Shown here: one piece after another, positions 37,126 through 45,812 of the stretch | How the letters are laid out: every line of letters starts with the position of its first letter | Position numbering within the stretch: position 1 is the stretch's first letter | DNA from: Streptomyces olivaceoviridis | GTDB lineage: Bacteria > Actinomycetota > Actinomycetes > Streptomycetales > Streptomycetaceae | Direction: 5' to 3' | DNA: 64,000 nt | Assembly (NCBI RefSeq): GCF_014650115.1 | Contig: NZ_BMUI01000002.1 | Location: 62,001-126,000, forward strand | Made by a program: the position numbers and the translations under genes | The notes under the pieces: model-generated | Seen by the model: only the letters and a program-made list of their open reading frames with translations | Database searches by the model: none | Told to the model about the DNA's origin: nothing

Positions 37126-37185
37126 CGGACTGCCTCCTTACGCCGGTCCTCATGGTCACCCACGATGGCTCCCGTTACAAACCGT

Positions 37186-37197
37186 GCACCAAGGTGC
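37186..37197. promoter_or_regulatory. Candidate HxlR operator at the exporter promoter
   Basis: GCACC-AA-GGTGC is a perfect five-base inverted repeat, 46 bases before the exporter start and 60 bases from the regulator start. It is the clearest symmetric element in the 118-base divergent region. Confidence 0.4.
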
Positions 37198-37243
37198 GCG
37201 GGAAGAACCGGAGAACGCGGGAAGAACGGGGAGGCGGCACACG

Positions 37244-38683
37244 ATGTCGGCCATGATCGAGAACAGTCCGTCACCGGTGGCGGTGGCCGCGGGAGCACGG
37301 TACTCCCGCTGGACCTCCCTCGCCGTGCTGTGCGCGGGCACGCTGATGACGGTACTGGACGGCAACATCGTCACGGTGGCGATGCCCGCCGTCCAGAGCG
37401 ACCTCGGCTTCAGCGGACCCGGGCTGGCCTGGGTCGTCAACGCCTATCTGATCGCCTTCGGCGGACTGCTCCTGCTGGCGGGACGGCTCGGTGACCTGGT
37501 GGGCCGCAAGCGGATGTTCACAGCGGGGCTCGCGGTGTTCACGCTGGCGTCGGTGCTGTGCGGGACGGCGACCGGGCAGGGCATGCTGATCGCGGCGCGG
37601 GCGGCGCAGGGCGCGGGCGGGGCGATGGCCTCGGCGGTGGTCCTCGGGATGCTGGTGGCACTGTTCCCCGAGCCGCGCGAACAGGCCCGGGCCATCGCGG
37701 CGTTCAGCGCGGTCGGCGCGGCGGGCGGCGCGCTCGGCACCTTCCTCGGCGGTGCCCTGACCGAGGCCCTGAGCTGGCACTGGATCTTCCTGATCAACCT
37801 GCCGATCGGGGTGGCCGCGTGGCTGGCCGCGGTGCGGGTGCTCGCCCCGGAGCCCGGCGCCGGGCTCGGCCGGGGCGCCGACTACCCCGGGGCCGCACTG
37901 GTCACCGGCGCACTGATGCTCACGGTGTACGTGATCGTCGGCGCGGGCGACCGCTCCCGCACCGTCACCCTGCTGCTGGCCGCCCTCGCCCTCGCCCTGT
38001 TCGGGGCGTTCGCCCTGCGCCAGGCCCGGGCCGCGCGCCCGCTGCTGCGGCTGCGGCTGTTCCGCTCCCGGCCGCTGACCGGCGCCAACGCGGTCCAGGT
38101 ACTGATGATCGCCACGATGTACGGCTTCCAGTTCATCGGCGCGCTGTATCTGCAACGGGTGCTGGGGTACGGCGCGCTCGCCACCGGCACCGCGTTCCTG
38201 CCGGCCCCGATCGCGATCGGTGTGCTGATGCTGGGGCTGTCCGCGCGGACCGTGGCCCGGTTCGGCGGGTACCGGGTGCTGCTGACCGGCCTGGTGCTGA
38301 TCACTGCGGGCATGGCCCTGCTGGGCCGGGCGCCCGCCGACGGCTCCTACGGCACCGATGTGCTGCCGGCGATGCTGCTGCTGTCCGCCGGGTTCGCGGC
38401 GGCCATGCCGGCGCTCACCGGGCTGGCGATGTCGGGCGCCCGGGCGGAGGACGCGGGACTCGCGTCCGGACTGTTCAACACCACCCAGGTGATGGGCGGT
38501 TCGCTGGGCCTGGCGGTCCTGTCCACGCTCGCGGCGAGCCGCACCGAGGGCCTGCTCGCCGACGGCACGTCCCCGCTGCCCGCGACCGCCGAGGGCTACC
38601 GCCTGGCCTTCACCGTGGCCACGGCCATCGCGGCGACGGCCCTGCTCCTGGCGGCACTGACCCTGCGCGAACGCCGCGCCTGA
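37244..38683 (+). CDS. MFS drug transporter, DHA2 type
   Basis: A 479-residue 14-helix proton antiporter. LDGNIVTVAMPAVQ in helix 1, GGRLGDLVGRKRMF-like sequence after helix 2 (here AGRLGDLVGRKRMF), and GAAGGALGTFLGG in helix 5 are the family motifs. It exports an unknown, probably toxic, compound. It lacks the C-terminal extension seen in the other DHA2 protein of this window. The gene is divergent from, and probably repressed by, the HxlR protein. Confidence 0.92.
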   Translation: MSAMIENSPSPVAVAAGARYSRWTSLAVLCAGTLMTVLDGNIVTVAMPAVQSDLGFSGPGLAWVVNAYLIAFGGLLLLAGRLGDLVGRKRMFTAGLAVFTLASVLCGTATGQGMLIAARAAQGAGGAMASAVVLGMLVALFPEPREQARAIAAFSAVGAAGGALGTFLGGALTEALSWHWIFLINLPIGVAAWLAAVRVLAPEPGAGLGRGADYPGAALVTGALMLTVYVIVGAGDRSRTVTLLLAALALALFGAFALRQARAARPLLRLRLFRSRPLTGANAVQVLMIATMYGFQFIGALYLQRVLGYGALATGTAFLPAPIAIGVLMLGLSARTVARFGGYRVLLTGLVLITAGMALLGRAPADGSYGTDVLPAMLLLSAGFAAAMPALTGLAMSGARAEDAGLASGLFNTTQVMGGSLGLAVLSTLAASRTEGLLADGTSPLPATAEGYRLAFTVATAIAATALLLAALTLRERRA

Positions 38684-38702
38684 CGCCGGGCGAGGACGTG
38701 TC

Positions 38703-38855
38703 GAGCCCAGTCCGTACATCTCCGTCGACATCGAGGCCGACGGTCCGACCGCCGAGGGTACGACTGGACGTTCCCGGACTGGTACCTGGTCCGCTTGACC
38801 GAGAGCGCGTGGCCGGGGGGCACCGCGTCGCCGCCGTGCCCCCCGAACGGTTGAG
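38703..38855 (+). pseudogene. Remnant of an exonuclease-like gene
   Basis: Frame 38709 reads SPYISVDIEADGPTAEG, which looks like the start of a DEDDh 3'-5' exonuclease (strand with the catalytic D-x-E). After about 50 bases the reading frame shifts, and DWTFPDWYLVRLTESAWPGG can be read until a TGA at 38852. There is no start codon in frame, and the catalytic core is gone. It is most likely a decayed gene end. The homology is judged from memory and is short. Confidence 0.4.
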
Positions 38856-38870
38856 CCCTGACCGCCGGCC

Positions 38871-40307
38871 TCAGTGCGCGGCGGCGATCTCCTGGCCCGC
38901 CTCCATGGGGTGGGTGACGTCGTGGGCCTCGCGGCCCTTGCCCAGGTGGTTGAAGAGGAGGTTGAGCACCACGGCGGTGACGCAGCCCGTGGAGATGCCC
39001 GAGTCGAGGACGATCTTCGCGGTCTCGGGGAACGCGTGGTAGAACTCCGGCGCGGTGATCGGGATGATGCCGACCGCGAGGGACACGGCCACGATCAGGA
39101 CGTTGTTGTCCCGGTCCAGGCCGGCCCGGACCAGGGTCTGGATGCCGCTCGCGGCGACCGAGCCGAACAGGACGACGCCGGCGCCGCCGAGGACCGGCCG
39201 GGGTACGACCGCGATGAGCGAGGCGGCCATCGGGCACAGGCCCATCAGCACCAGGAAGCCGCCGCCGGTCGCGACGACGTACCGGCTGCGGATCCTCGTC
39301 ATCGCGACCAGGCCGATGTTCTGGGCGAAGGCGCTGCACATGAAGCCGTTGAACAGCGGGCTGATCGCGGAGCCGAGGGTGTCGGCACGCAGGCCGGCCG
39401 CGATGGTCTTCTCGTCCGCGGGACGCTCCACGATCTCGCCGAGCGCCAGCATGTCGGCGGTCGACTCGGTCATCGAGACCACCATCACCACGCACAGCGA
39501 GAGGATCGCGGCGAGCTGGAACTGCGGGGCGCCGAAGTGGAACGGGGTGGGGAAGCCGACCACGTCCGCGTGGGCGACGGGGCTGAAGTCCGTGACGCCG
39601 AACGGTATCGCGACGAGCGTGCCCACGATCAGGCCGAGCAGGACGGCGATCTGCTTGACGAAACCGCGGGTGAAACGACGCAGCAGCAGGACGATGAGCA
39701 GGGTGATGCCGGCGAGGGTGAGGTAGGTCGTGGAGCCGTAGTCGTCCGCCCGGGGGTCGGGGCCCTGGGCCCAGCCGAAGGCGACCGGCAGCAGGGACAC
39801 CCCGATCAGGGTGATGACGGAGCCCGTGACGACGGGCGGGAAGAAGCGGACCGCCTTGCAGAAGACGGGCGCGGCGAGGAAGCCGAGGAGGCCGGCGACG
39901 ATGACCGCGCCGAAGATGACCGGCAGGGCGTCGGACTTGTCCTTGGTGGAGGCGACGATCGCGGTCATGGGGGCGACACCGGCGAAGGTGACGCCGTTGA
40001 CGAAGGGCAGCCGGGCGCCGATCTTCCAGAAGCCGAGCGTCTGGAGGAAGGTGGCGAGGCCCGCGGTGAACAGGCAGGCACCGGTGAGGAAGGTCAGGTC
40101 GGTCGCGCTCAGGCCGATGGCCGCGCCGACGATGAGCGGCGGGGCGACGACCCCGGCGTACATGGCGGCCACGTGCTGAAGGCCGCTGGTCGCCATTTTC
40201 AGGGCGGGGAGTTTCTCGTCTACGGGATGGTCGGCCACGGCGGGTCCTCCGGGCGGGTAGCACGTCGTCGTCGACGTGGGTGTCATGGAGGTGGTGCGGG
40301 TGGGCAT
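38871..40307 (-). CDS. NCS2 purine permease (urate/xanthine type)
   Basis: The 478-residue inner-membrane protein belongs to the nucleobase:cation symporter-2 family. QHVAAMYAGVVAPPLIVG opens helix 1, and the NCS2 signature AQNIGLVAMTRIRSRYV lies near 320. The arginine after the threonine resembles urate/xanthine rather than uracil carriers. The ATG at 40307 follows GGGAGG from an upstream repeat element. It is downstream of 8-oxoguanine deaminase but separated from it by a double hairpin, so it probably has its own promoter. It shares about the same architecture as the second NCS2 protein at 41976-43388. Confidence 0.9.
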   Translation of the reverse strand: MPTRTTSMTPTSTTTCYPPGGPAVADHPVDEKLPALKMATSGLQHVAAMYAGVVAPPLIVGAAIGLSATDLTFLTGACLFTAGLATFLQTLGFWKIGARLPFVNGVTFAGVAPMTAIVASTKDKSDALPVIFGAVIVAGLLGFLAAPVFCKAVRFFPPVVTGSVITLIGVSLLPVAFGWAQGPDPRADDYGSTTYLTLAGITLLIVLLLRRFTRGFVKQIAVLLGLIVGTLVAIPFGVTDFSPVAHADVVGFPTPFHFGAPQFQLAAILSLCVVMVVSMTESTADMLALGEIVERPADEKTIAAGLRADTLGSAISPLFNGFMCSAFAQNIGLVAMTRIRSRYVVATGGGFLVLMGLCPMAASLIAVVPRPVLGGAGVVLFGSVAASGIQTLVRAGLDRDNNVLIVAVSLAVGIIPITAPEFYHAFPETAKIVLDSGISTGCVTAVVLNLLFNHLGKGREAHDVTHPMEAGQEIAAAH

Positions 40308-40311
40308 GGGG

Positions 40312-40351
40312 GCACCTCCCTGTTCGAGCGAAGCCGAGAACTGGGGGAGGG
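40312..40351 (-). repeat. Recurrent Streptomyces hairpin element supplying a ribosome site
   Basis: Read leftward, the element runs from CTCCCCCAGTTCTCGGCTT to CGCTCGAACAGGGAGG, an imperfect hairpin. Very similar sequences recur upstream of many Streptomyces genes, from memory. Its GGGAGG end provides the ribosome site of the purine permease. Confidence 0.5.
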
Positions 40352-40442
40352 ACCTTGCGGGGGGTGGCGCGGTGAGCGGGGCGAGCGGTGTGGGGGTGAC
40401 CGTCCCCGGGGCGCGTGTGTGCACCCGTCCCGGGGACGGCTG

Positions 40443-40498
40443 CCGTGGATCCCGCTGGGATCCACGGGTCCCGGCCGGGAGCCGTCCCTCCCGGCCGG
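40443..40498 (-). terminator. Double terminator after 8-oxoguanine deaminase
   Basis: Two perfect hairpins stand side by side: 40443-40453 with 40457-40467 (11 bp, loop GCT), and 40471-40481 with 40488-40498 (11 bp, loop six bases). They lie 24 bases after the deaminase stop and should insulate the following permease gene. Confidence 0.8.
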
Positions 40499-40521
40499 AG
40501 TCTGTACGGGCCCGAGCCGGG

Positions 40522-41907
40522 TCAGGCCCGTGCGGTGACGCGGGCCAGGCGCTGCGCCTCCGCGCGGGTGGCGACGGCGATGGCGTCCTCGTCCACGGTG
40601 AGCAGGCGGCCGTTCTGAACGATCTGCCGGCCGTTGACGAAGGACGCGGTGACCGGTGCCGCGGCGCCGAAGACCAGCGCGGTCACCGGGTCGGCGATCG
40701 AGGCGTGGGCGAGGGTGTCCATCTTCCACAGCACCAGGTCGGCGAGCTTGCCGGGCTCCAGCGAGCCGATCTGCTCCGCCCGCCCGAGGACCCGGGCGCC
40801 GCCGTGGGTGCCGAGCCGCAGCGCCTGGCGGGCGTTCAGCGCGGCCTCGCGATGGGCGCCGAGGCGGTTGATCAGAAGGGCGTTGCGCAGCTCGGTGTGG
40901 AGTTCGCCGGACTCGTTGGAGGCCGTGCCGTCGACGCCGAGGCCGACCGGGACGCCCGCCTTGAGCATGTCGGGGACGCGGGCGATGCCGGCCGCGAGAC
41001 GGGCGTTGGAGGACGGGCAGTGGGCGACGCCGGTCTTCGTGCGGGCGAACGCGGCGATGTCGGAGTCGGTCATGTGCACGCAGTGCGCCATCCACACGTC
41101 CTCACCGAGCCAGCCGGTGGACTCGAAGTAGTCGGTCGGGCCCATGCCGAACAGCTCGTGGCAGAACTTCTCCTCCTCCACCGTCTCCGAGCCGTGGGTG
41201 TGCAGCCGTACGCCGAGCCGGCGGGCCAGTTCGGCGCCCTCGCGCATGAGTTCGGTGGAGACGGAGAACGGCGAGCACGGCGCGACCGCCACCTGGGTCA
41301 TCGCGTCGAAGGAGGCGTCGTGGTGCGTGCGGACGGTCTCCTCGGTGGCGGCGAGGGCGCCCTGAAGCGTCTCGACGGCGAAGTCCGGCGGCAGCCCGCC
41401 GTCCTTCTCGCTACGGTCCATGGAGCCGCGGGCCAGCGTGAAGCGGACACCCGTCTCGGCGGCGGCCCGGATGATCGAGCCGGACAGGTCGCCGGAGCCG
41501 CGCGGGTAGACGTAGTGGTGGTCCATGGCGGTGGTGACACCGCCCCGCGCCATCATCGCGAGGGACCCCTGCGCGGCGGCGTACGTCATCTGCTCGTCGA
41601 TGCGCGCCCACGTGGGGTAGAGCGCGACCAGCCAGTCGAACAGGTTGTGGTCGGTGGCCAGGCCCCGGGTGATCCACTGGTAGAAGTGGTGGTGGGTGTT
41701 GACCAGACCGGGCGTGGCCAGGTGGCCGGTCGCGTCGATCCGGCGCACCACGTTCTCCAGACCCTCCGGGGCCTTGCCCGCGCCGACCGACTCGATGCGG
41801 TTGCCGGCCAGGACGAGGTGCCCGGAGGCGTACTCCGTGTCGCCCGCGTCCACGGTCGCGATGGCGCAGTTCTCGATGACGATGCGCTCGGCTGCCGATG
41901 GTGCCAT
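40522..41907 (-). CDS. 8-oxoguanine deaminase
   Basis: A 461-residue amidohydrolase of the ATZ/TRZ branch. Metal ligands are in VNTHHHFYQ near residue 70, HTHGSE near 235, WMAHCVHM near 270 and GLGVDGTASNE near 320. CPSSNARLAAG near 300 is typical of 8-oxoguanine deaminases, which turn 8-oxoguanine into urate and ammonia. The product is the substrate of uricase encoded just upstream, so oxidised guanine from damaged nucleotides or soil DNA enters the same pathway. The start at 41907 follows AAGGAAG. It lies 68 bases downstream of the second permease and is probably cotranscribed with it. Confidence 0.9.
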   Translation of the reverse strand: MAPSAAERIVIENCAIATVDAGDTEYASGHLVLAGNRIESVGAGKAPEGLENVVRRIDATGHLATPGLVNTHHHFYQWITRGLATDHNLFDWLVALYPTWARIDEQMTYAAAQGSLAMMARGGVTTAMDHHYVYPRGSGDLSGSIIRAAAETGVRFTLARGSMDRSEKDGGLPPDFAVETLQGALAATEETVRTHHDASFDAMTQVAVAPCSPFSVSTELMREGAELARRLGVRLHTHGSETVEEEKFCHELFGMGPTDYFESTGWLGEDVWMAHCVHMTDSDIAAFARTKTGVAHCPSSNARLAAGIARVPDMLKAGVPVGLGVDGTASNESGELHTELRNALLINRLGAHREAALNARQALRLGTHGGARVLGRAEQIGSLEPGKLADLVLWKMDTLAHASIADPVTALVFGAAAPVTASFVNGRQIVQNGRLLTVDEDAIAVATRAEAQRLARVTARA

Positions 41908-41975
41908 CGTGCTTCCTTGTCTTTCGGTGGCGGCCCGTGAACGGGGGTGGTCCACGGGAAGGGCACGGCAGGACC

Positions 41976-43388
41976 CTAGGAGGATTTGAGTGCCGGGGCG
42001 GGTTGCCCGCTCCGGGTGCCGAGGTGGTGGAAGAACAGGTTGAGCAGGACCGCGACGAGCGCGCCGGCGCTGATGCCGGAGCCGAGCACGGTCTGCGCCC
42101 AGGCCGGGAAGCCGGCGTAGAAGGTCGGCGCGGCCAGCGGGATGATGCCGGCGCCGAGGGCCACGGCCACCAGGATGATGTTGGAGCTGTCGTCCAGGCC
42201 CGCCTCGGACAGCGTACGGATGCCGCTGACGGCGATCGAGCCGAACAGGACGATGCCCGCGCCGCCGAGGACGGGCATGGGGACCAGGGAGACGACCGCG
42301 CCGAGGACGGGGAAGGCGCCGAGGACCAGCAGGGCGGCACCGGCGACGGCGACGACGTACCGGCTGCGCACCCGGGTGAGGGAGACGACGCCGACGTTCT
42401 GGGCGAACGCGGAGGTGGGGAAGCCGCCGAAGACGGGGCCGAGCAGGGTGGCGATGCCGTCGGTGCGCAGACCGCGGGTGATGGTCCGCGCGTCGGCGCG
42501 GCGGTCGCAGATCTCGCCGAGGGCGAGCATGCCGGCGCTGGACTCGGTCATCAGGACCAGCATCACGATGCACAGGGAGAGGACGGCCGCGGGCTGGAAC
42601 TCGGGGGCGCCGAAGGCGAACGGCGTGGGCAGCGCGGCGACGGGCGCGGACTTCAGGCCGCTGAAGTCGGCCATGCCGAAGGGGATCGCGGCGAGGGTGC
42701 CGATGAACAGCCCGAACAGCAGCGCGACTTGCCGGACGAAGCCCTTGCCGAAGCGCTGGATGAGCAGGATGACGGCGAGGGTGAACCCGGCGAGCGCGAG
42801 GTGCCGCATGGCGCCGAAGTCGGCGGCGGTCTTGTCGCCGCCCTGTGCCCAGCCGACCGGTACGGGCATCAGCGTGACGCCGATCAGGGTGATGACGACG
42901 CCGGTGACCAGGGGCGGGAAGAAGCGGAGCAGCCGGCCGAAGAACGGGCCGAGGGCCAGGCAGAAGGCGCCGGCGACCATCACCGCCCCGTAGATGGCGG
43001 GGAGTTGGTGGCCTTTGCCGTTGGTCTCGGCGATCGCGAGGATCGGGGCGATGCCGGCGGAGGAGGCGGCGTTGACGAAGGGCAGCCGGTTGCCGACGAG
43101 GCCCTTGACGCCGAGGGTTTGCAGGACGGTCGCGACGCCCGCGATGAGCAGGCTCGCGGCGATCAGCCGGGTGCGGGCCGCGATGTCGAGTCCGCAGGCC
43201 TGGCCGATGATGAGCGGAGGAGTGACAACGCCCGCGTACATCGCGGCGATGTGCTGGAGCGCGGCGGGGACGAGCCGCGAGAGGTGGAGCTTCTCGTCCA
43301 CCGGGTGCACGGACGTGACGGCGTCCTCGGTGTGCTCCGGCGGGGTGGAACTGGGGGCTGTGGCGGGCCCCTTCGCAGGCTGTGCCAT
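41976..43388 (-). CDS. NCS2 purine permease, second copy
   Basis: The 470-residue symporter has QHIAAMYAGVVTPPLIIG in helix 1 and the signature AQNVGVVSLTRVRSRYV near residue 310. It is clearly paralogous to the permease at 38871-40307 and is the one embedded in the urate operon between uricase and 8-oxoguanine deaminase. It most likely imports urate or xanthine with protons. The N-terminal 25 residues are poorly ordered. Having two close paralogues suggests different substrates or affinities. Confidence 0.92.
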   Translation of the reverse strand: MAQPAKGPATAPSSTPPEHTEDAVTSVHPVDEKLHLSRLVPAALQHIAAMYAGVVTPPLIIGQACGLDIAARTRLIAASLLIAGVATVLQTLGVKGLVGNRLPFVNAASSAGIAPILAIAETNGKGHQLPAIYGAVMVAGAFCLALGPFFGRLLRFFPPLVTGVVITLIGVTLMPVPVGWAQGGDKTAADFGAMRHLALAGFTLAVILLIQRFGKGFVRQVALLFGLFIGTLAAIPFGMADFSGLKSAPVAALPTPFAFGAPEFQPAAVLSLCIVMLVLMTESSAGMLALGEICDRRADARTITRGLRTDGIATLLGPVFGGFPTSAFAQNVGVVSLTRVRSRYVVAVAGAALLVLGAFPVLGAVVSLVPMPVLGGAGIVLFGSIAVSGIRTLSEAGLDDSSNIILVAVALGAGIIPLAAPTFYAGFPAWAQTVLGSGISAGALVAVLLNLFFHHLGTRSGQPAPALKSS

Positions 43389-43451
43389 TTCGTTCCCTCC
43401 GGTGTGGCGGGCCCCCGGCCCGGTGGCGGGGCCGGGGGCGCGCGTCCCGCG

Positions 43452-44375
43452 TCAGAGGTTGGTCATGTCGACCGGGATACGGGCCTCACAGCCGTCCCGC
43501 AGGATGGTGGCCTCGATGAGGCCGTAGGGGCGGTCGGCGGCGAAGTAGACCTCGTTGTCGTTCTTCAGTCCGAACGGCTCCAGGTCCACCAGGAAGTGGT
43601 GCTTGTTCGGCAGCGAGAAGCGGACCTCGTCGATCTCGCCGCGGTTGTTGATGATGCGCGCGCCCATCTGGTACAGCGTCTGCTGGAGGGAGAGGGAGTA
43701 CGTCTCGGCGAAGGCCTGGAGCATGTGCTTCTTCGTCTGCTCGTAGGACTTCTCCCAGTGGGGCATCTTCTGCTCGTCGTCGGTCCAGTTGAACCGCCAG
43801 CGGCCGGAGACCTCCGTGGCCAGGATGCGGTCGTACGCCTCCTGGAGGGTGGTGTACTCGTCCTTGACGTAGCCCCAGAACTCGGAGTTGGTCGAGTTCA
43901 TCACGACCAGGTCCTTCAGGCCGGAGATGACCTCCCACCGCTCGCCGTCGTAGGTGACCTGGGTGAGGCGGGTCTCCTGGCCCCTGCGGACGAAGGAGTG
44001 CTTGACCTCGTCGGCGCCGATGAACCTGGAGTTGGCGTCGGAGGTCTCGATCCGCTCCCAGGCGTACTCCTCGATCCGGATCCGGGCGCGGTGGATCGGC
44101 TCCTGGCTGGTGACGAAGTGCCGGGCGAGGTGGATGCCGAACTGCTCGGCGGACTCGATGCCGTGCTCCTTGGCGAACGCGAACACCGTGTTCTTGGTGG
44201 TGTCGGTCGGCAGGACGTTGGCGTTGGAGCCGGAGTAGTGGACCTCGTCCATGTCGCCGCTCAGTGCGACGGAGACGTTGAGGTCCTTGATGTGGTGGGT
44301 GGCGCCGTCCCGCGTGATCTTGACGACTCGGTTCTCGGCCTTGCCGTACTGGTTCTGTCCCAGGATCGTGGGCAT
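43452..44375 (-). CDS. Urate oxidase (uricase)
   Basis: The 307-residue cofactor-free enzyme oxidises urate to 5-hydroxyisourate with release of hydrogen peroxide. The first signature, LPTDTTKNTVFAFAKEHG with the catalytic threonine and lysine region, is near residue 55, and VVMNSTNSEFWGYVKDEYTTL near 165 and NKHHFLVDLEPFGLKND near 260 complete the active site. It ends in VDMTNL, not a peroxisomal signal, as expected for bacteria. It is third in the operon, seven bases after the HIU hydrolase stop. Confidence 0.97.
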   Translation of the reverse strand: MPTILGQNQYGKAENRVVKITRDGATHHIKDLNVSVALSGDMDEVHYSGSNANVLPTDTTKNTVFAFAKEHGIESAEQFGIHLARHFVTSQEPIHRARIRIEEYAWERIETSDANSRFIGADEVKHSFVRRGQETRLTQVTYDGERWEVISGLKDLVVMNSTNSEFWGYVKDEYTTLQEAYDRILATEVSGRWRFNWTDDEQKMPHWEKSYEQTKKHMLQAFAETYSLSLQQTLYQMGARIINNRGEIDEVRFSLPNKHHFLVDLEPFGLKNDNEVYFAADRPYGLIEATILRDGCEARIPVDMTNL

Positions 44376-44382
44376 GTGTCTG

Positions 44383-44781
44383 CTAGCTCCCTCGGTAAAC
44401 GGAGTAGCCGAACGGGTTGAGCAGCAGCGGTACGTGGTAGTGCTCGCCCGGTACGACGGCGAACGTGATCGCCACCTCCGGGAAGAACACGGACGACGCA
44501 CCGCTGTCCCGATTCGCGGGGGCGTCCTGCTGCGCATCGGCTTGCTTCTTCGCGAAGTACGGCTCCACCTCGAAGTCGAGCCGCACGTGGGTGGTCCCCT
44601 CCGGCAGGGCCGGCAGGTCCTTGCACCGGCCGTCGGCGTCGGTCGCGGAGCCGCCGAGCGCCTGCCAGTCCGCCTTCCGTCCGCTGCGCGCGAAGAGGCG
44701 GACGGCGACGCCCTCGGCGGGGCGGCCGATCGAGGTGTCCAGGATGTGCGTGGACACGGAGGCGGTGGTGCTGGTGCTCAT
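44383..44781 (-). CDS. 5-hydroxyisourate hydrolase
   Basis: A 132-residue transthyretin-like protein. VSTHILDTSIGRPAEGV near residue 9 carries the active-site histidine, and the C-terminus is the diagnostic YRGS. It hydrolyses 5-hydroxyisourate to OHCU before it racemises. A short Ala/Gln/Asp-rich loop (KKQADAQQDAPANRD) replaces the usual tight turn. It lies between OHCU decarboxylase and uricase with gaps of only a few bases. Confidence 0.95.
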   Translation of the reverse strand: MSTSTTASVSTHILDTSIGRPAEGVAVRLFARSGRKADWQALGGSATDADGRCKDLPALPEGTTHVRLDFEVEPYFAKKQADAQQDAPANRDSGASSVFFPEVAITFAVVPGEHYHVPLLLNPFGYSVYRGS

Positions 44782-44785
44782 GGTG

Positions 44786-45298
44786 TCAGGCGTCCTCTTC
44801 GACGAGTCGGGCCAGTCGGATGCGGTTGATCTTGCCCAGCTCGGTGCGGACGATCTCCCGCTCCTGCTCCGGCGCGTTCCCGATCCGCTCCTTGACCGCG
44901 TCCCGCATCTGCTCGCCGGTCCGGCCGGTGGCGCAGACGAGGAAGACATGGCCGAACTTCTCCTGGTAGGCCAGGTTCAGTTCGAGCATCTCCGCCTTGA
45001 GCTCGTCGGAGGCGCCGGCCATGCCGCGCTGCTCGCGGGCGGAGGCCGGGTCGCCGGGCTTGGGCCGCCCGATCGGCGGGTGCCCGGCCATCGCCTCCTC
45101 AAGGTCCGCGGTGGTCAGCTCGGCCATGGCGGCGTCGCTGGCGGCGTACAGGTCCTCCGGCGTGGCGTAGGGGCGGGTGGCGAGCAGTCGCCGGGCCCAC
45201 TCGGTGGAGGCGCACGCCTCGTGGAGGGCGGCGAGGGCCGCGCGCTCCTCCAGATCGTTGAACCGGGCCAGGCCCGGGGGCGTGGAAGTCGACGTCAC
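44786..45298 (-). CDS. OHCU decarboxylase
   Basis: The 170-residue enzyme converts OHCU to S-allantoin. AGHPPIGRP near residue 72 holds the catalytic histidine, and LAYQEKFGHVFLVCATGR near 108 is the family core. I place the start at the GTG at 45298 because GGAGG lies five bases upstream; an open frame begins at the GTG at 45316 without a ribosome site. It is the first gene of the urate operon, and the TCAACA-N3-TGTTGA palindrome lies 75-89 bases upstream. Confidence 0.92.
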   Translation of the reverse strand: MTSTSTPPGLARFNDLEERAALAALHEACASTEWARRLLATRPYATPEDLYAASDAAMAELTTADLEEAMAGHPPIGRPKPGDPASAREQRGMAGASDELKAEMLELNLAYQEKFGHVFLVCATGRTGEQMRDAVKERIGNAPEQEREIVRTELGKINRIRLARLVEEDA

Positions 45299-45372
45299 GG
45301 GAGCCTCCGTGGCCACGTTGGGCCGTCGTGCTGATCGGGCTGCCGATAGCTAACGCCCTCGGAAACATCACG

Positions 45373-45387
45373 TCAACACTTTGTTGA
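45373..45387. promoter_or_regulatory. TCAACA-N3-TGTTGA operator of the urate operon
   Basis: TCAACA-CTT-TGTTGA is a perfect six-base palindrome around three bases. The same element is found at catalase (48115-48129) and, with one arm base changed, at allantoinase (16848-16866). No AllR-type pair is present here, so this promoter seems to answer only to the second regulator. Confidence 0.68.
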
Positions 45388-45449
45388 AAATTCCGCGTAA
45401 CAAGCCGGGCCGGGCCCGGACGGCACCACGACCCCCGCTTCCGGCCCGG

Positions 45450-45812
45450 TCAGGAACCCTTTTCCCGGTTGAGGTAGTTGTAGACCGTGAACCGGCTGAC
45501 GCCGAGCGCGCTCGCCACGGTCTCCACGCCGTGCCGCACGGCGAACGCGCCGCGCGCCTCCAGGCTGCGCACGAGTTCCTGCTTGGCCTTGCGGTCCAGG
45601 TCGGCCAGCGGCCGGCCCTGCCTGCGCTCCATGGCGGCGAGGATGTGGTCCAGGGAGTCGGCGAGCTGGGGCAGGCGTACGGCGACGACGTCGACGCCCT
45701 CCCAGGCGAGCACGACGTCCTCGGGGCCGGCCTCGTCGGGCGGGAGCATCTCCCCGCCCATGGCGTCGACCAGTGGCTTCACGGCCGCGATGAACGGCTC
45801 GTCCCCGGTCAC
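45450..45812 (-). CDS. Small HTH regulator of the YheO/DauR type
   Basis: A 120-residue protein. The C-terminal 45 residues, KAKQELVRSLEARGAFAVRH followed by ALGVSRFTVYNYLNREK, match the HTH of YheO/DauR-like regulators. The N-terminal 75 residues are much shorter than the PAS-like domain of DauR (VVLAWEGVDVVAVRLPQL, LDHILAAMERRQGRPL). The GTG start overlaps the stop of the upstream 91-residue gene by four bases. Its position between the urate operon and the glyoxylate genes makes it a candidate for the protein that binds TCAACA-N3-TGTTGA. That link is inference. Confidence 0.75.
   Translation of the reverse strand: MTGDEPFIAAVKPLVDAMGGEMLPPDEAGPEDVVLAWEGVDVVAVRLPQLADSLDHILAAMERRQGRPLADLDRKAKQELVRSLEARGAFAVRHGVETVASALGVSRFTVYNYLNREKGS

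Noticed and set aside
41898..44420. An 840-codon open frame on the plus strand across permease and uricase genes
   Set aside because: It is the mirror of the urate operon; the product is Gly/Glu/Asp/Val-rich and the genes on the other strand are certain.
45299..45316. Start of OHCU decarboxylase at the GTG at 45316
   Set aside because: No ribosome site precedes it, whereas the GTG at 45298 has GGAGG at ideal distance.
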